64,000 nucleotides of DNA from Bin22 sp965207275 (GTDB taxonomy: Bacteria > Chloroflexota > Dehalococcoidia > Lucifugimonadales > UBA3495): positions 868,001-932,000 of the forward strand of contig CBDBMH010000001.1 of NCBI GenBank assembly GCA_965207275.1. Reading direction: 5' to 3'. Shown here piece by piece: positions 43,223 to 52,427 of the stretch. The notes beneath the pieces are model-generated. The model was not told the origin of the DNA. It worked only from the letters and a program-made list of their open reading frames with translations, and ran no database searches. The position numbers and the translations under genes are program-made. Within the stretch, counting starts at the first letter, position 1. Each line of letters opens with the position of its first letter.

Positions 43223-44188
43223 TCAATTTCCCAACAGGCCCCGCGGGCGCATCCGGAAATGGCGGTCCAGCTCCGACGCGTAGGCGGCGCCCAACTTGGG
43301 GCCATTGGCCTCCAGCCATTCGCTGAAGCGGGTGGTAGCTTGCGGTGGTTCCGTTGAAACCAGCAGGTTTGCGCTCAGGCCCGCCAATTCATCGCGAGTG
43401 AGGATCACGTCCCTTACGAAGTAGCCCACGATGCGGGACAGGGACAAAGCCACGGACGGCGGCAGGTGAGCAAGTTTCGCCCTGCTGCCGATGTGCTTTT
43501 CCAGCAATAGCACAAGCTCGTCGAAGGTGTAGGTTTCCGGCCCAACGGCGTCGATGGTTATATTCTCCGGCTCTTCCGCCGCCGCCACCGCCAGATCCGC
43601 CAGGTCCTCCACGTACACGGGTTGGGCCTGGTAATGGCCATCGCCGGCTACGGGAAAGAAGGGAAAGCGGCGCAGGGCCCAGGCCATGTTGTTAAGGAGT
43701 ATGTCGCCTTCGCCAAAGACCAGGGCCGGCCTGATTATGGCGTGGGAAAGGCTCGACTTGCGGATGGCTTCTTCCACCAGCGCCTTGCCCCTGAAGTAGG
43801 GCAGGTGTGAATCCACCGAGGGATTGGTGATGCTGATATGGACCAAACGCCGAACTCCGGCCTCCGCGGCCGCCCCCACCAGCGTCCTTGAATTTTCCAC
43901 TGCCCGCTCGAAGGTAACCCCTCCGCTGGCAAAGCGGACCCAGTAGGTGTTGAACAGGGTGTCGGTCCCCCGCAAACCGTCAACCAGGGCATCGGGATGG
44001 TCGAAGTCCAAGGGCATGGCCTCCACCGTTCCGCCGAAGGGGTCGTTGGCCGAACCCCACAGGTGAGGGCGGCCGGTAAGGGTCCTTACCCTTTTGCCAG
44101 CGTCCAGCAGCCTCTGGGCCACGTGCCTGCCCGTAAAGCCGAAGGCCCCGGTAACTACGTCTAGCGCTGGTTCCTTGTCAGCCATCAT
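43223..44188 (-). CDS. NmrA/NDUFA9-like atypical SDR
   Basis: The 321-residue protein has the Rossmann motif VVTGAFGFTGRHVAQRLL near 11-28 and a second strand RTLTGRP. Family-like segments are LVHISITNPSVDS, FRGKALVEEAIRKS and HAIIRPALVFGEGD. This is the pattern of atypical extended SDRs related to NmrA and the complex I subunit NDUFA9. The catalytic YxxxK is replaced by FRGKALVEE, so it may bind NAD(P) without catalysing redox. It precedes the SDR at 42406 by 28 bp. Confidence 0.87.
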   Translation of the reverse strand: MMADKEPALDVVTGAFGFTGRHVAQRLLDAGKRVRTLTGRPHLWGSANDPFGGTVEAMPLDFDHPDALVDGLRGTDTLFNTYWVRFASGGVTFERAVENSRTLVGAAAEAGVRRLVHISITNPSVDSHLPYFRGKALVEEAIRKSSLSHAIIRPALVFGEGDILLNNMAWALRRFPFFPVAGDGHYQAQPVYVEDLADLAVAAAEEPENITIDAVGPETYTFDELVLLLEKHIGSRAKLAHLPPSVALSLSRIVGYFVRDVILTRDELAGLSANLLVSTEPPQATTRFSEWLEANGPKLGAAYASELDRHFRMRPRGLLGN

Positions 44189-44859
44189 CCACCTATTCTA
44201 TCACCTGCCGGGCCATTTCCAACGGGGCTGCCCCACCCGCCCCAACATACCTCGCAATCAGACCCTGGGAACTCTAACCATTCCCCGTGGGTTAAGTTTC
44301 CCTCGGTACCCGCATTATAAGCGTCTGTTTCGGCGCCCATGTTGACTTCGAACTGTATCCGATGAGGCTGGGCTATCGCAAATGCCTGGCCATTGGCAGA
44401 GTTAATATATCGCACCGGAAAGGGCGGCAAATTTCATACAGCAAGGACGTGGAAAATCACCATGCAGGAAAACGAAACCGTGGCCATCGAGGAAACCCTG
44501 GCCGTAGCTGAGGCCCAGGAGGCCGAGGAGACCTATGCTCAAGAGCCTGAAGAGACCGACGGGAATAAGAGGTAGAGTCGGCGGAGGCCTGGTTTCTCTC
44601 AACCCTCGGCCGCCGGCATCGCGAGCCGATCGGGACGTGGGAGCATCCAGCTCGCGGGAAACGCCGGGAAGCGTCGAAAGCTGAACCAATCAGAGCAGCA
44701 GAGACCGACCCCAACTCGGAAGGCGGCACCGCGCCGCCGCGGTACCGCCTTTCATTGCCCTCTCCCGATGTCGGACCTGGAGTCTGCCCGGGTATTGGCT
44801 CGTGGTTGTTGAGGGGCGGCGCTCCTCCGCCCGATTGCTCCCCCTTTCCGCCGGTAGCC
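44189..44859. other. Long non-coding stretch with one tiny candidate gene
   Basis: Besides the 37-codon frame at 44462-44575, nothing is supported in these 671 bases. The first 150 bases may hold the promoter of the minus-strand NmrA-like gene. Confidence 0.4.
44462..44575 (+). CDS. Candidate tiny acidic protein
   Basis: The frame encodes 37 residues, MQENETVAIEETLAVAEAQE and onward, about a third of them glutamate, with a Lys-Arg end. The composition is unlike a random frame in GC-rich DNA, but the ribosome-binding site is weak and no relative is known to me. Confidence 0.3.
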   Translation: MQENETVAIEETLAVAEAQEAEETYAQEPEETDGNKR

Positions 44860-45909
44860 TTATCCGCAGGCCATGGAATAGACCTGACGGGCCCCTTCGG
44901 GCAACGGGTGGTCGGTCCAGGTCTCGCCGCCGTCGCCGCTGCCCCAGACCTGGCCGTTGCTGGAGGCGCAATACATGGTGCTGGGGCGACGCTCGTCGAA
45001 CGCGAGGCCGAACAGAGTGCTATTGGGCTCGAAGCCCGTTTCAGCTCTGTCCCAGCTCACGCCGCCATCTCGGCTCCGGAACAGCGCCCCAAGGTCGCTC
45101 ATGAAATTGCCGCCGGCGGCCACCCAGATGGACTTGGGATCGCCGGGAACCTCGCGGATCTGGCGGCAGTAGGTCTGCCCCTTTTCGTTCAAGGGGTCCA
45201 GCTGGACCCTGGCCCAGTGGTCTCCCTTGTCCGTGCTACGAAACATGCCGGCGCGACCTATGCCAAGCACACTACCGGGCCGGAAGGTGCTGGCCAGCAC
45301 CCCGTGCATGTCCACCGGGTCATCGTTGATGTACTGCCCGTGGCTCAACTGCTCCCAATGCTCTCCGCCATCCTGGCTGCGAATGATCCCACCGACCTCA
45401 ATGGCGCCGTACAATTCATCGGTGTTGGCGGGAACGGCGGCAATCTGCAGCACCCGCTTGGCCAGGTTGGCGCCAGGCCCAACCGTCACCTCGGGGAAGC
45501 GGACGCTGACGGGAAGCTGCTGCCAGCGTTCACCGCCGTCGTCACTCCGGTATATCTCCGACGACTCATAGCCGGCGAACATGACGTTGGGGTCCCGGGG
45601 ATGGAAGAGCAGCGACCACACCGGCAGGCCGTGGTCCGGTACGTTGACCTTCTCCCAGTGGTCGCCATGGTCCTCGGTCCGGTATGGGCCTTCCTGGGTG
45701 CCGACGAACACGGTGCTGGAGCGCTCGGGGTGGATCGCGATGGCCCGGATGGCGGGCGACTCGGGAAGGCCGTTGCCAAGCAGTTCCCACCGGTCATCAC
45801 CCTCGGCCATGCGGTACAAGCCGCTGGCTATGACTCTGCCGGGGGCGGTCTCGCCTGCCAGGCCCACGTAAACGAAGGACTTGCCGTTACTGCTTTTTTC
45901 GGTTGTCAT
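44860..45909 (-). CDS. BNR/Asp-box beta-propeller protein
   Basis: The 349-residue protein has six Asp-box repeats of the SxDxGxxW type: YRTEDHGDHWEKV, YRSDDGGERWQQL, IRSQDGGEHWEQL, FRSTDKGDHWARV, FRSRDGGVSWDRA and WGSGDGGETW. Such proteins form sialidase/VPS10-like propellers. The usual sialidase arginine triad and FRIP motif are not evident, so glycosidase activity is not supported. It has no signal peptide, so it is probably cytoplasmic. ATG 45909 has GGAGG-like bases upstream. Confidence 0.85.
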   Translation of the reverse strand: MTTEKSSNGKSFVYVGLAGETAPGRVIASGLYRMAEGDDRWELLGNGLPESPAIRAIAIHPERSSTVFVGTQEGPYRTEDHGDHWEKVNVPDHGLPVWSLLFHPRDPNVMFAGYESSEIYRSDDGGERWQQLPVSVRFPEVTVGPGANLAKRVLQIAAVPANTDELYGAIEVGGIIRSQDGGEHWEQLSHGQYINDDPVDMHGVLASTFRPGSVLGIGRAGMFRSTDKGDHWARVQLDPLNEKGQTYCRQIREVPGDPKSIWVAAGGNFMSDLGALFRSRDGGVSWDRAETGFEPNSTLFGLAFDERRPSTMYCASSNGQVWGSGDGGETWTDHPLPEGARQVYSMACG

Positions 45910-46326
45910 ACTCCCCCCTCTCTACCGGCGACGAATGCTGCTGAAACGTGCCGGGAACTTGCGACAGGGCCATTCCAGCACAGCGCCAGTTTGTTGTCAA
46001 CTTGGCGCTTTCAACTCCGCCCGGGCTGCTCACAAGGTCAACGTCCTGGTGTGACGACCACAGGCCGGCTCCCCGATGTTGCCCTGGCGAGAAGCCTCTC
46101 CCGGTTCGCAGCCTGGCTCGGAATCACCGTGATGCCGCTGCCCTGGGCGGCGGTGTGTCCGGTATGATCGAAGACTATCAGCGACGGGTTGTGGGGATAA
46201 GTCCTGTTCGCCGCCCTTGTATCCAGGGTGCGGCCATTATTGTCTCCCCACTCCCGGGTACGGGGTGTCCCGGTAGGAATATGTGGCTGGGCGGTCGGTG
46301 CGAGTCAGGCTGAACCGGGCGCGGCG
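45910..46326. other. Intergenic stretch of 417 bases
   Basis: No gene is supported. On the minus strand a frame with no good start between about 46020 and 46280 reads NPSLIVFDHTGHTAAQGSG and ends at a TGA. It could be a decayed gene fragment, but I cannot assign it. Confidence 0.35.
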
Positions 46327-47097
46327 CTACTTCTTGGCGACCTGTATCACGAAATCCGGCTCATAGAGGTCGTAGTCTTCCACAAAGTCGCCGTAGCGTT
46401 CTACGCGGCGGAAACCGGCGCCATGGAGCAGGCTGGTCACGTAGTCCTGGCGAATGGGGCAGATCGTCAGGAAATGGACCTCTCCGTCCTCGTATTCGTA
46501 GCGCATCGTCAGAAGGTCTTCGCTCAACTCCTCCGGTCTCACTTCAACCTTCTCGCCAAGATAGTACGACTGATGCTTGCTGGAGAAGCCCTTGTCCAGA
46601 ATGGCATCGTAGTTTCGCTGGTCAATGATGGCGATGCCGTCCTTGGTGAGCAACTGGTACACCTCGTTAAGGGTCTGGATCCTGTCCCTTTCGTCAAACA
46701 GGTGCGTAAACGCGTTCCCCAGGCAGATAACGGCATCGAATTGCTCGCCCCCGAAGGCCGCGCCCAGCCTGGTCCATTCGGCCTCCACGATACCCAGGTC
46801 GTAGATTCCAAAGCGCTGGGCGTTCCGCCTGGTCTGTTCCAGCATGTTGGGAGCGCCATCGGCGGCGGTGACCTGGAAACCGTCGGCTCGCAGGGTAACT
46901 GAGTGGTAACCGGTGCCACATGCGATATCCAGCACCCTCTCGACTCCATGCCCCTTCAAGATATCCTGGAAAAAGTTGTCCTCCGCTTCCGCCCTGCGTT
47001 GCCAGTCGATCAGCTCGTCCCACCGCCTGGCGAATTCCGGCGAATACTGCTCTTTGTACAGGTCCCTGGGGACCAGGATGTCATCGATTTCGGTCAC
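46327..47097 (-). CDS. gsmt: Glycine/sarcosine N-methyltransferase
   Basis: The enzyme methylates glycine to sarcosine and then dimethylglycine with SAM, the first half of glycine betaine synthesis from glycine. The 256 residues match the GSMT of halophiles along the chain: FARRWDELIDWQRRAEAE near 22-39, motif I RVLDIACGTGYHSVTLR near 54-70, ICLGNAFTHLFDERD near 124-138, DQRNYDAILDKG at 159-170, YGDFVEDYDLYEPDF near the end. The start is GTG 47097. It is 53 bp downstream of the next methyltransferase of the pathway, on the same strand. The assignment is by remembered family likeness, not alignment. Confidence 0.88.
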   Translation of the reverse strand: MTEIDDILVPRDLYKEQYSPEFARRWDELIDWQRRAEAEDNFFQDILKGHGVERVLDIACGTGYHSVTLRADGFQVTAADGAPNMLEQTRRNAQRFGIYDLGIVEAEWTRLGAAFGGEQFDAVICLGNAFTHLFDERDRIQTLNEVYQLLTKDGIAIIDQRNYDAILDKGFSSKHQSYYLGEKVEVRPEELSEDLLTMRYEYEDGEVHFLTICPIRQDYVTSLLHGAGFRRVERYGDFVEDYDLYEPDFVIQVAKK

Positions 47098-47150
47098 CTG
47101 TTATTCCCTCTTGGTATTGTGATAGAGCGGATTGTCCGCTGCGGAAGCGC

Positions 47151-47984
47151 CTACGCGGGTTTATTTGCTACAAACATGGCCCAGCCGATGTAGCCCGCGT
47201 TGGCCGATTCGACCCAGAATGACAGGGCCTCCAGGGTCCGGTCAACGGTGTCAGCTCCTATTCTCGGCAGAAGAGCCTCCCGATTCTCCCGGAGTCGGTC
47301 CCGCACCCAACCATAGGAAGGGGCGACGTGTTGAGACCAGTTTTCTTCTCTGCTTACGGGAAGCTCCAGCCGGAACAGGGCTGACCGGTAATCATCCAGG
47401 TCCCACATGTCCGGCGACTGGACCCGGTCATATATTCGTCTCCGGTCCTCGGCCGGCGTGTCCCGGCGGACCAGTATGTCCGTGAAAATCAGGGATCCGT
47501 TCGGCTTCAGGACTCGTCGGCACTCCGACAATACCGCCTTCTTGTCTGCGGCGTGCAGAAACGCTTCCTGGCTCCAGACCACGTCGTACGAGCCTTCGGG
47601 GTAGGACAGGCCGTGGAAGTCCTCGTATTCAAAGGACAATAGATGGTCCAGTCCCGCCTCGGACGAACGCCTGCGGGCCAGGTCCAGTTCCTTCTGACTG
47701 ATGTTGGCGCCGGTTACCCGGCAGCCGAAGTTCGCCGCCAGGTATCGGGCCGTCGAACCATAGCCACAACCCAAGTCCAGGACTCGCGTTTCGGGTCCCA
47801 GTTGTACCGCGCCGGCCATAATCTCATTGGTATGCTCCATGGCCCTCTGGTGGGAGCTATCGTCGCAACGAGGTACGCCCAAATGGAGATTGTCGCCCCA
47901 GATGGTTCGGTAGATTTCGTCGGCAGGCCCATCGTAATAGGCCTGGGTGTTGGAGACGATTGAACTTACATCGCGTTCCGCCAT
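47151..47984 (-). CDS. sdmt: Sarcosine/dimethylglycine N-methyltransferase
   Basis: The enzyme completes betaine synthesis by methylating sarcosine and dimethylglycine with SAM. The 277 residues match SDMT in length. Diagnostic segments are QAYYDGPADEIYRTIWG near 14-30, LHLGVPRCDDSSHQRA near 33-48, motif I VLDLGCGYGSTARYL near 68-82 and VVWSQEAFLHAADK near 135-148. ATG 47984 has AAGGAG upstream and decides against the longer frame. It precedes the GSMT gene, and the two form an operon. Both gene products together should allow de novo osmoprotectant synthesis. Confidence 0.88.
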   Translation of the reverse strand: MAERDVSSIVSNTQAYYDGPADEIYRTIWGDNLHLGVPRCDDSSHQRAMEHTNEIMAGAVQLGPETRVLDLGCGYGSTARYLAANFGCRVTGANISQKELDLARRRSSEAGLDHLLSFEYEDFHGLSYPEGSYDVVWSQEAFLHAADKKAVLSECRRVLKPNGSLIFTDILVRRDTPAEDRRRIYDRVQSPDMWDLDDYRSALFRLELPVSREENWSQHVAPSYGWVRDRLRENREALLPRIGADTVDRTLEALSFWVESANAGYIGWAMFVANKPA

Positions 47985-48057
47985 GAACCTGGACTCCTTA
48001 TGGCGCTGGTTGTGCATCGAAGGTAGAGAGGCGTTCGACCAGTCCCCCGCAATACCG

Positions 48058-48990
48058 CTATTCCACCGGCAGGGGGCGGACCCGTCGGCCGGGGCCGCCG
48101 GCGCCCTCGCGAATGTCCTGGGCCGTCGCCTCGTCAATTCCCCTGGGCCAGCGTCTCCCCAGCGGGTCGCTTACCGTGAAGTTGAAGCCGCCCACGCCCT
48201 CGACGTCTATTTCAATGGTGTCTTCGTCCTGCATGGCGCCCAGGCCCTGGTGATTGGTGCCCATAAAGAGGACGTCGCCGGGGGTGATCTCCTCGATGCC
48301 CGCCACGTACTCAATGGACTCGGCTATGGAGTGGGCCAGGTCGTCGGTGTTGTAGTTGACCCGCAGTTCGCCGTCCACGCTCAGGGTGATCTGCAGCCTC
48401 TCCGGATCCGCGATTTCGTCCCTGGTCACGATGCAGGGGCCCAGGGGACAGAAGGTTGGGTGCGACTTGTGCTCCGCGATGGGCAGCGTGTTGGGCACGC
48501 GGCCGCCGCTTCCCCCTGGCATGCGGGCCGACACGTCCACGCCCGCCGTATAGCCGAAGACGTAGTCCATTGCCTCTGACGCCGGGATGTCCTTTCCGCC
48601 TTTGCCGAACACCAGCACCAGTTCCGCCTCGTGGTGGAAGATGTTGGCGTCCACGTCGGGTAGCGTCACGGTCCCGCCCGGGCTCAGGATGCTGTGGAGC
48701 CGCTTGGTGAATCCCCACATTGGCGAAGGTTCCCGTGCGCCAAACTCGCGGAAGTTGCCGCCCATGCAGAGTATCTTGTTTGGGCTCGGCAGCGGCGCCT
48801 GCAGTTGAGCTCCCGCGACCGGTGATCCCTCCGCCGCGCGCGCCTCGAGCCTGGACCGCAGGGCCTCGTAGTTGGTAATGAGATGGACCATTGCGGCCTG
48901 GCCGTCGCCTGGGCAGAGGTCGCCAATGTCTATCACGCCCAGGCCGGTCAGAATGCCCGGGCGGTTGTCGTTGTACATCACGAACTTCAT
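48058..48990 (-). CDS. Fumarylacetoacetate hydrolase family protein
   Basis: This 310-residue protein has the catalytic FAH domain at about 75-280: ILCMGGNFREFG, FHHEAELVLVFGKGG (metal-binding acids), YTAGVDVSAR, FCPLGPCIV, DVLFMGTNHQG. Family members cleave acylpyruvates or hydrate 2-oxo-3-enoates. ATG 48990 has AGGAGG upstream. It lies 73 bp before the SDMT gene on the same strand, so weak cotranscription with the betaine genes is possible. The substrate is unknown. Confidence 0.9.
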   Translation of the reverse strand: MKFVMYNDNRPGILTGLGVIDIGDLCPGDGQAAMVHLITNYEALRSRLEARAAEGSPVAGAQLQAPLPSPNKILCMGGNFREFGAREPSPMWGFTKRLHSILSPGGTVTLPDVDANIFHHEAELVLVFGKGGKDIPASEAMDYVFGYTAGVDVSARMPGGSGGRVPNTLPIAEHKSHPTFCPLGPCIVTRDEIADPERLQITLSVDGELRVNYNTDDLAHSIAESIEYVAGIEEITPGDVLFMGTNHQGLGAMQDEDTIEIDVEGVGGFNFTVSDPLGRRWPRGIDEATAQDIREGAGGPGRRVRPLPVE

Positions 48991-49407
48991 CGCTTCCTCC
49001 TGTTGTAACCGGATGTTCTGGATAAGCCCGGATGACAATGATTGTGGCGCCGGGCTTCAGTAACGAACTGCGGAGTATCAGTTGGCTGCGACTCTTTCCG
49101 GTCGAAGCATCCGTCAACTGCTACCATCGGCCAACTCCACCCTGACGGCCTGCCCTAGGTAAAAGCCGTCCCGCTCCGGGAACTCGGCCAGGGTATTTGA
49201 GGAAATGCGGACCAGGGCCACGCTCCAGTCGGCATTTTCAGCATTGTAAGGGGTTTGACCATCCATTGCCATGACTGCAAGATCAATGGCAGGAAGAAAA
49301 TATTCGGATTGCCCCTGGCGAATTGCGTTATAATTCGCCAATCTGCTGACGCAGAACTCTACCACCATTCTATAGGCGTCTAGAAAACATCAGATTGGGA
49401 GGTAAAC
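48991..49407. other. Divergent intergenic stretch
   Basis: It holds the promoter of the dihydropyrimidinase-like gene near 49329 (separate entry). An 84-codon minus-strand frame (49114-49368) ends YLGQAVRVELADGSS but has no family and would overlap that promoter, so it is not called. Confidence 0.45.
49317..49339 (+). promoter_or_regulatory. Palindromic operator over the -10 box
   Basis: GGCGAATT (49317-49324) and AATTCGCC (49332-49339) are perfect inverted repeats with a 7-base centre. The consensus TATAAT (49329-49334) sits within. A repressor bound here would block the promoter of the downstream gene at 49408. The -35 region is poorly conserved. Confidence 0.5.
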
Positions 49408-50850
49408 ATGCTGGATTTGATAATCAAGGGCGGGACCGTGGTTACCCCCGGGTCCACCGGCCTGATGGACCTGGGCATTCAGGGCGAGCGAATTGCGGTT
49501 GTGGCCTCCCCGGCGACGCTGGACACTATTGAGGTGGGAGAAATCATTGACGCCACCGGGATGATAGTTCTCCCGGGTGGAATTGAACCCCACGCCCACA
49601 TCAATGTACCGGTCCCAGATTACTGGGCCGGGGGAGACGCTGGCGTCTTCACCCAGCCGCCGGAAGCTGCCAGCCTGGCCGCGGCTTTTGGTGGGGTTAC
49701 CACCTACGTCGACTTCGCCGGCAGCCTGCCCCTTACTCCCGGGGCCGTGCCGCCGGCCGACCCCATAATGGGGCAGATTGAGACTCGCCGGAACACCTTC
49801 CGGGGCCATTCCTACATCGACTACACCTTCCACTACATCCTGGCCGGGGCCGTTCCGCCCGGTACCATGGGCGAGATTGGCGAGGCGATACAGTCGGGGG
49901 TCGCCAGCTTCAAGATTTTCACCACCTTCCATGCCCGAGTTCCCATGGGACACCTGTGGGAAATTTTCCAGGAGGTCGGCAGGCACGGCGGTATCATGGC
50001 CGTCCACGCCGAAGAGGACGACATTGTAACCTTCATGGAGGACAAGCTGGAGCGGGAAGGCCGCGACCACGGCTCCAATCTGCATCTGGCCCATAACAAC
50101 ATTTCCGAGGACATTTCTTTCCGCAAGGTGGTGCGGCTGGCCCAGAGTACCGAAACGGGCATCTATTTCGTCCACACCACGGCCAAGGAGGGTGTGGCCG
50201 CCATCGCCGAGGCCCGCGCCGCCCAGTTGCCCGTTTACGGCGAGGCCCTGCACAACTACCTGGAGTTCACCTGCGACGATTACCTGAAACCCGATGGCCT
50301 CGCCATCCACACCTACCCGGCCATAAAGTTCTCCGACGACCGCGAGGCTCTGCAGCAGGGGCTGGTGGACGGTCCAATTTGCACCACCGCCACCGACGAG
50401 TGGACCACGTACAAGAACGTCAAGCTGGCCGGCGATACCATCCGCACCCTTTGCGGCGGCCACAACGGCATTGAGACTCGTATGCCGGTGACCTACACCA
50501 AGCTGGCGGCCACCGGTCGCATAGACTTGCAGCGGTTCGCCGCCATTACCTCAACCAACGCCGCCAAAATTCTCGGCATGTACCCGCGAAAGGGAGCCAT
50601 TGCCGTGGGCAGCGACGCTGACATCGTAATCTTCGATCCTAACTTGAAAAAGACCATAACGGTGGAGGAACTGCACGCCCAATCCGACTACTCCATCTGG
50701 GACGGCTTCGAGTGCGAGGGCTACCCGATAATGACCGTGTTGCGGGGCAAGGTGATTGTCCGGGACGGCCAGCTTCGCGGAGACCCGTCGGACGGCCGCT
50801 GGATTTCCCGTAGAGTTGCCCCAGGGGTTATTACGCAGACATCAGTGTAG
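49408..50850 (+). CDS. Dihydropyrimidinase/hydantoinase-like enzyme
   Basis: The enzyme belongs to the amidohydrolase family that opens cyclic ureides such as dihydropyrimidines. The 480 residues keep the binuclear metal site: H62 and H64 in GGIEPHAHIN, K169 (carbamylated lysine) in ASFKIFTTF, H200, H256 and D330 in TTATDEW. The motif TDH of classical dihydropyrimidinases is TDE here, and PGGIDxHTH is PGGIEPHAH, so the substrate may differ. A palindromic operator overlaps its promoter. ATG 49408 has GGGAGG upstream. Confidence 0.9.
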   Translation: MLDLIIKGGTVVTPGSTGLMDLGIQGERIAVVASPATLDTIEVGEIIDATGMIVLPGGIEPHAHINVPVPDYWAGGDAGVFTQPPEAASLAAAFGGVTTYVDFAGSLPLTPGAVPPADPIMGQIETRRNTFRGHSYIDYTFHYILAGAVPPGTMGEIGEAIQSGVASFKIFTTFHARVPMGHLWEIFQEVGRHGGIMAVHAEEDDIVTFMEDKLEREGRDHGSNLHLAHNNISEDISFRKVVRLAQSTETGIYFVHTTAKEGVAAIAEARAAQLPVYGEALHNYLEFTCDDYLKPDGLAIHTYPAIKFSDDREALQQGLVDGPICTTATDEWTTYKNVKLAGDTIRTLCGGHNGIETRMPVTYTKLAATGRIDLQRFAAITSTNAAKILGMYPRKGAIAVGSDADIVIFDPNLKKTITVEELHAQSDYSIWDGFECEGYPIMTVLRGKVIVRDGQLRGDPSDGRWISRRVAPGVITQTSV

Positions 50851-51091
50851 GAGGCGAGCGCCGCTGGAGACGTACCCCTTTGGCACAGATGCCTTTCGGG
50901 GCAGTGAAACACCTTTCCGATACCGAATCAAACGCTGATTCTCAGGTCTCGATATAGTCACGTTAACAACTTGTAACGAGCGGCAATGCTTCCGGTTGCC
51001 CGTGCCTATCCGGGGGCCGCCCGATGTGTTCATTCAAGCTCGCCTTGAACGGACATGCCTCCGGTCCGTCAAATCAACAGTGGCAACGGGC

Positions 51092-51634
51092 CTAACGCAG
51101 CTTGCTGGTAAACTTCTGCCGTACCTTGGCTACCTTGGGGTCGATTACTATCTGGCAATACATGCTGCCCTGGTTTCTCTCATAGAAGAGGTGGTGCTCC
51201 CGTTCCGCCGGATAGAAAACATCCAGGGGGGCTATCTCGGTTACCACCGGCCCGTTCTCCGTGCCCGCCTGGTCCAACTCTTTGATAAAGTCCGCTGCCT
51301 GGGCCTTCTGCTCTTCGGAACTGTAAAGTATCACCGAGCGGTACTGGGTGCCCACGTCCGCCCCCTGTCGGTTAAGGGTTGTGGGGTCGTGGCTGGCGAA
51401 GAATACCTCCAGCACCTCGGGAAAAGTGACCTGGCCGGGGTCGAACTCCACCCGCACCACCTCGGCGTGACCCGTCCGACCGCTGCACACTTCGTAATAG
51501 GTGGGGTTGTCCTTGTGCCCCCCGGCATAGCCGGAAATGACCGACTCTACGCCCTCAATCATGTTGAAGACGGCTTCAATGCACCAGAAGCACCCGCCTC
51601 CCAGCACCGCGACTTCGTTATTGTTCTCAACCAC
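51092..51634 (-). CDS. msrA: Peptide methionine sulfoxide reductase A
   Basis: The enzyme repairs methionine-S-sulfoxide using a cysteine sulfenic acid mechanism. The 180-residue protein has the active-site motif GGGCFWCIEAVF (catalytic C15). The family segments SGYAGGHKDNPTYYEVCSG, GHAEVVRVEFDP, HDPTTLNRQGADVGTQYRS and EHHLFYERN follow. GTG 51634 is chosen because AGGAGAG precedes it and the family starts there. The longer frame upstream is not conserved. No MsrB domain is fused. Confidence 0.95.
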   Translation of the reverse strand: MVENNNEVAVLGGGCFWCIEAVFNMIEGVESVISGYAGGHKDNPTYYEVCSGRTGHAEVVRVEFDPGQVTFPEVLEVFFASHDPTTLNRQGADVGTQYRSVILYSSEEQKAQAADFIKELDQAGTENGPVVTEIAPLDVFYPAEREHHLFYERNQGSMYCQIVIDPKVAKVRQKFTSKLR

Positions 51635-51920
51635 CGTATTTCTCTCCTGCCTTATTGGGACTCTTGAATGGAAATGAGAGCTTGCCCTTTGGGCTATTGT
51701 GCCATCGGTGGCTGGGGATGGCAAACGAAGTACGAAGGGAACAGCGTGGCAGAGCGGGGCATTTGCATCAGGGTGATGCCAGGGCAGACCCGTGTCTGTC
51801 TTGCCTCCCGATGCCACCTGGCTCCCCATCATTTGCGCCATCTTCGCTCCCCATAGTCACTCCTCTAGCCCTGTTGTAAAATTGCCCCTATCCAGGCCAC
51901 TAAACGCAAAGGAGTTTCCC

Positions 51921-52232
51921 ATGATCAAGGTATCCTTCCTGTACCCCAACGAAGAGGGCAAGAATTTCGACATGGCCTATTACACCGGCACCCACATGCC
52001 CCTGGTGCACCAGCGGCTGGACTCCATGGGCCTGCTTCGCAGCGAAATCGAAAGCGGCGTAAGTTCGGCCGATCCCAACGCGCCGGCCCCCTTCGTCGCC
52101 GTGGGCAACCTCTACTTCAACACTGCCGACGAGGTCCACGAAGGGTTCAAGACCCACGGCCGCGAACTGATGGGCGACACCCCCAACTACACCGACATCC
52201 GCCCCCAAATCCAGATCAGCGAACTGGTCTAG
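51921..52232 (+). CDS. EthD family protein
   Basis: The 103-residue ferredoxin-like-fold protein has the pattern MIKVSFLYPNEEGKNFDMAYY, then THMPLVHQRL and FNTADEVHEGFKTHG. EthD proteins occur with P450 ether-degradation genes and in polyketide or aromatic pathways; they are small dimeric enzymes or accessory proteins. AAAGGAG precedes ATG 51921. The nearest P450 is 47 kb away, so no direct partnership is claimed. Confidence 0.88.
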   Translation: MIKVSFLYPNEEGKNFDMAYYTGTHMPLVHQRLDSMGLLRSEIESGVSSADPNAPAPFVAVGNLYFNTADEVHEGFKTHGRELMGDTPNYTDIRPQIQISELV

Positions 52233-52240
52233 CAGTTAAA

Positions 52241-52410
52241 CCACGAAGGACGCGAAGGGCCACGAAGAAAGTTAGTCCACGAATCCGCCGCCGCCGAATA
52301 TTCGCTAAGGAGCCAGTCTGATATTTGAGCTAACTGGGCTGAGAACCTCAATTTCCTGGCGAAATGAAGACAGAACAACAGCTTCGCGTCTCTTCGTGTA
52401 CCTTCGTGGA
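52241..52410. repeat. CACGAAG dispersed element with inverted ends
   Basis: The left end begins CCACGAAGGACGCGAAGGG. The right end is the inverse, running CTTCGCGTCTCTTCGTGTAC to CTTCGTGGA. The element lies between the EthD gene and the DUF885 gene, and its last bases create the first possible ATG (52410) of the latter. Confidence 0.55.
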
Positions 52411-52427
52411 TGAGAAAGAGTAAAACT

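Noticed and set aside
44755..46167. Long open frame on the plus strand
   Set aside because: It is antisense to the BNR propeller gene, whose Asp-box repeats are clear, and the translation is low-complexity and resembles no family.
49114..49368. 84-codon frame on the minus strand
   Set aside because: It has no family or good ribosome-binding site, and it covers the promoter and operator of the plus-strand gene.
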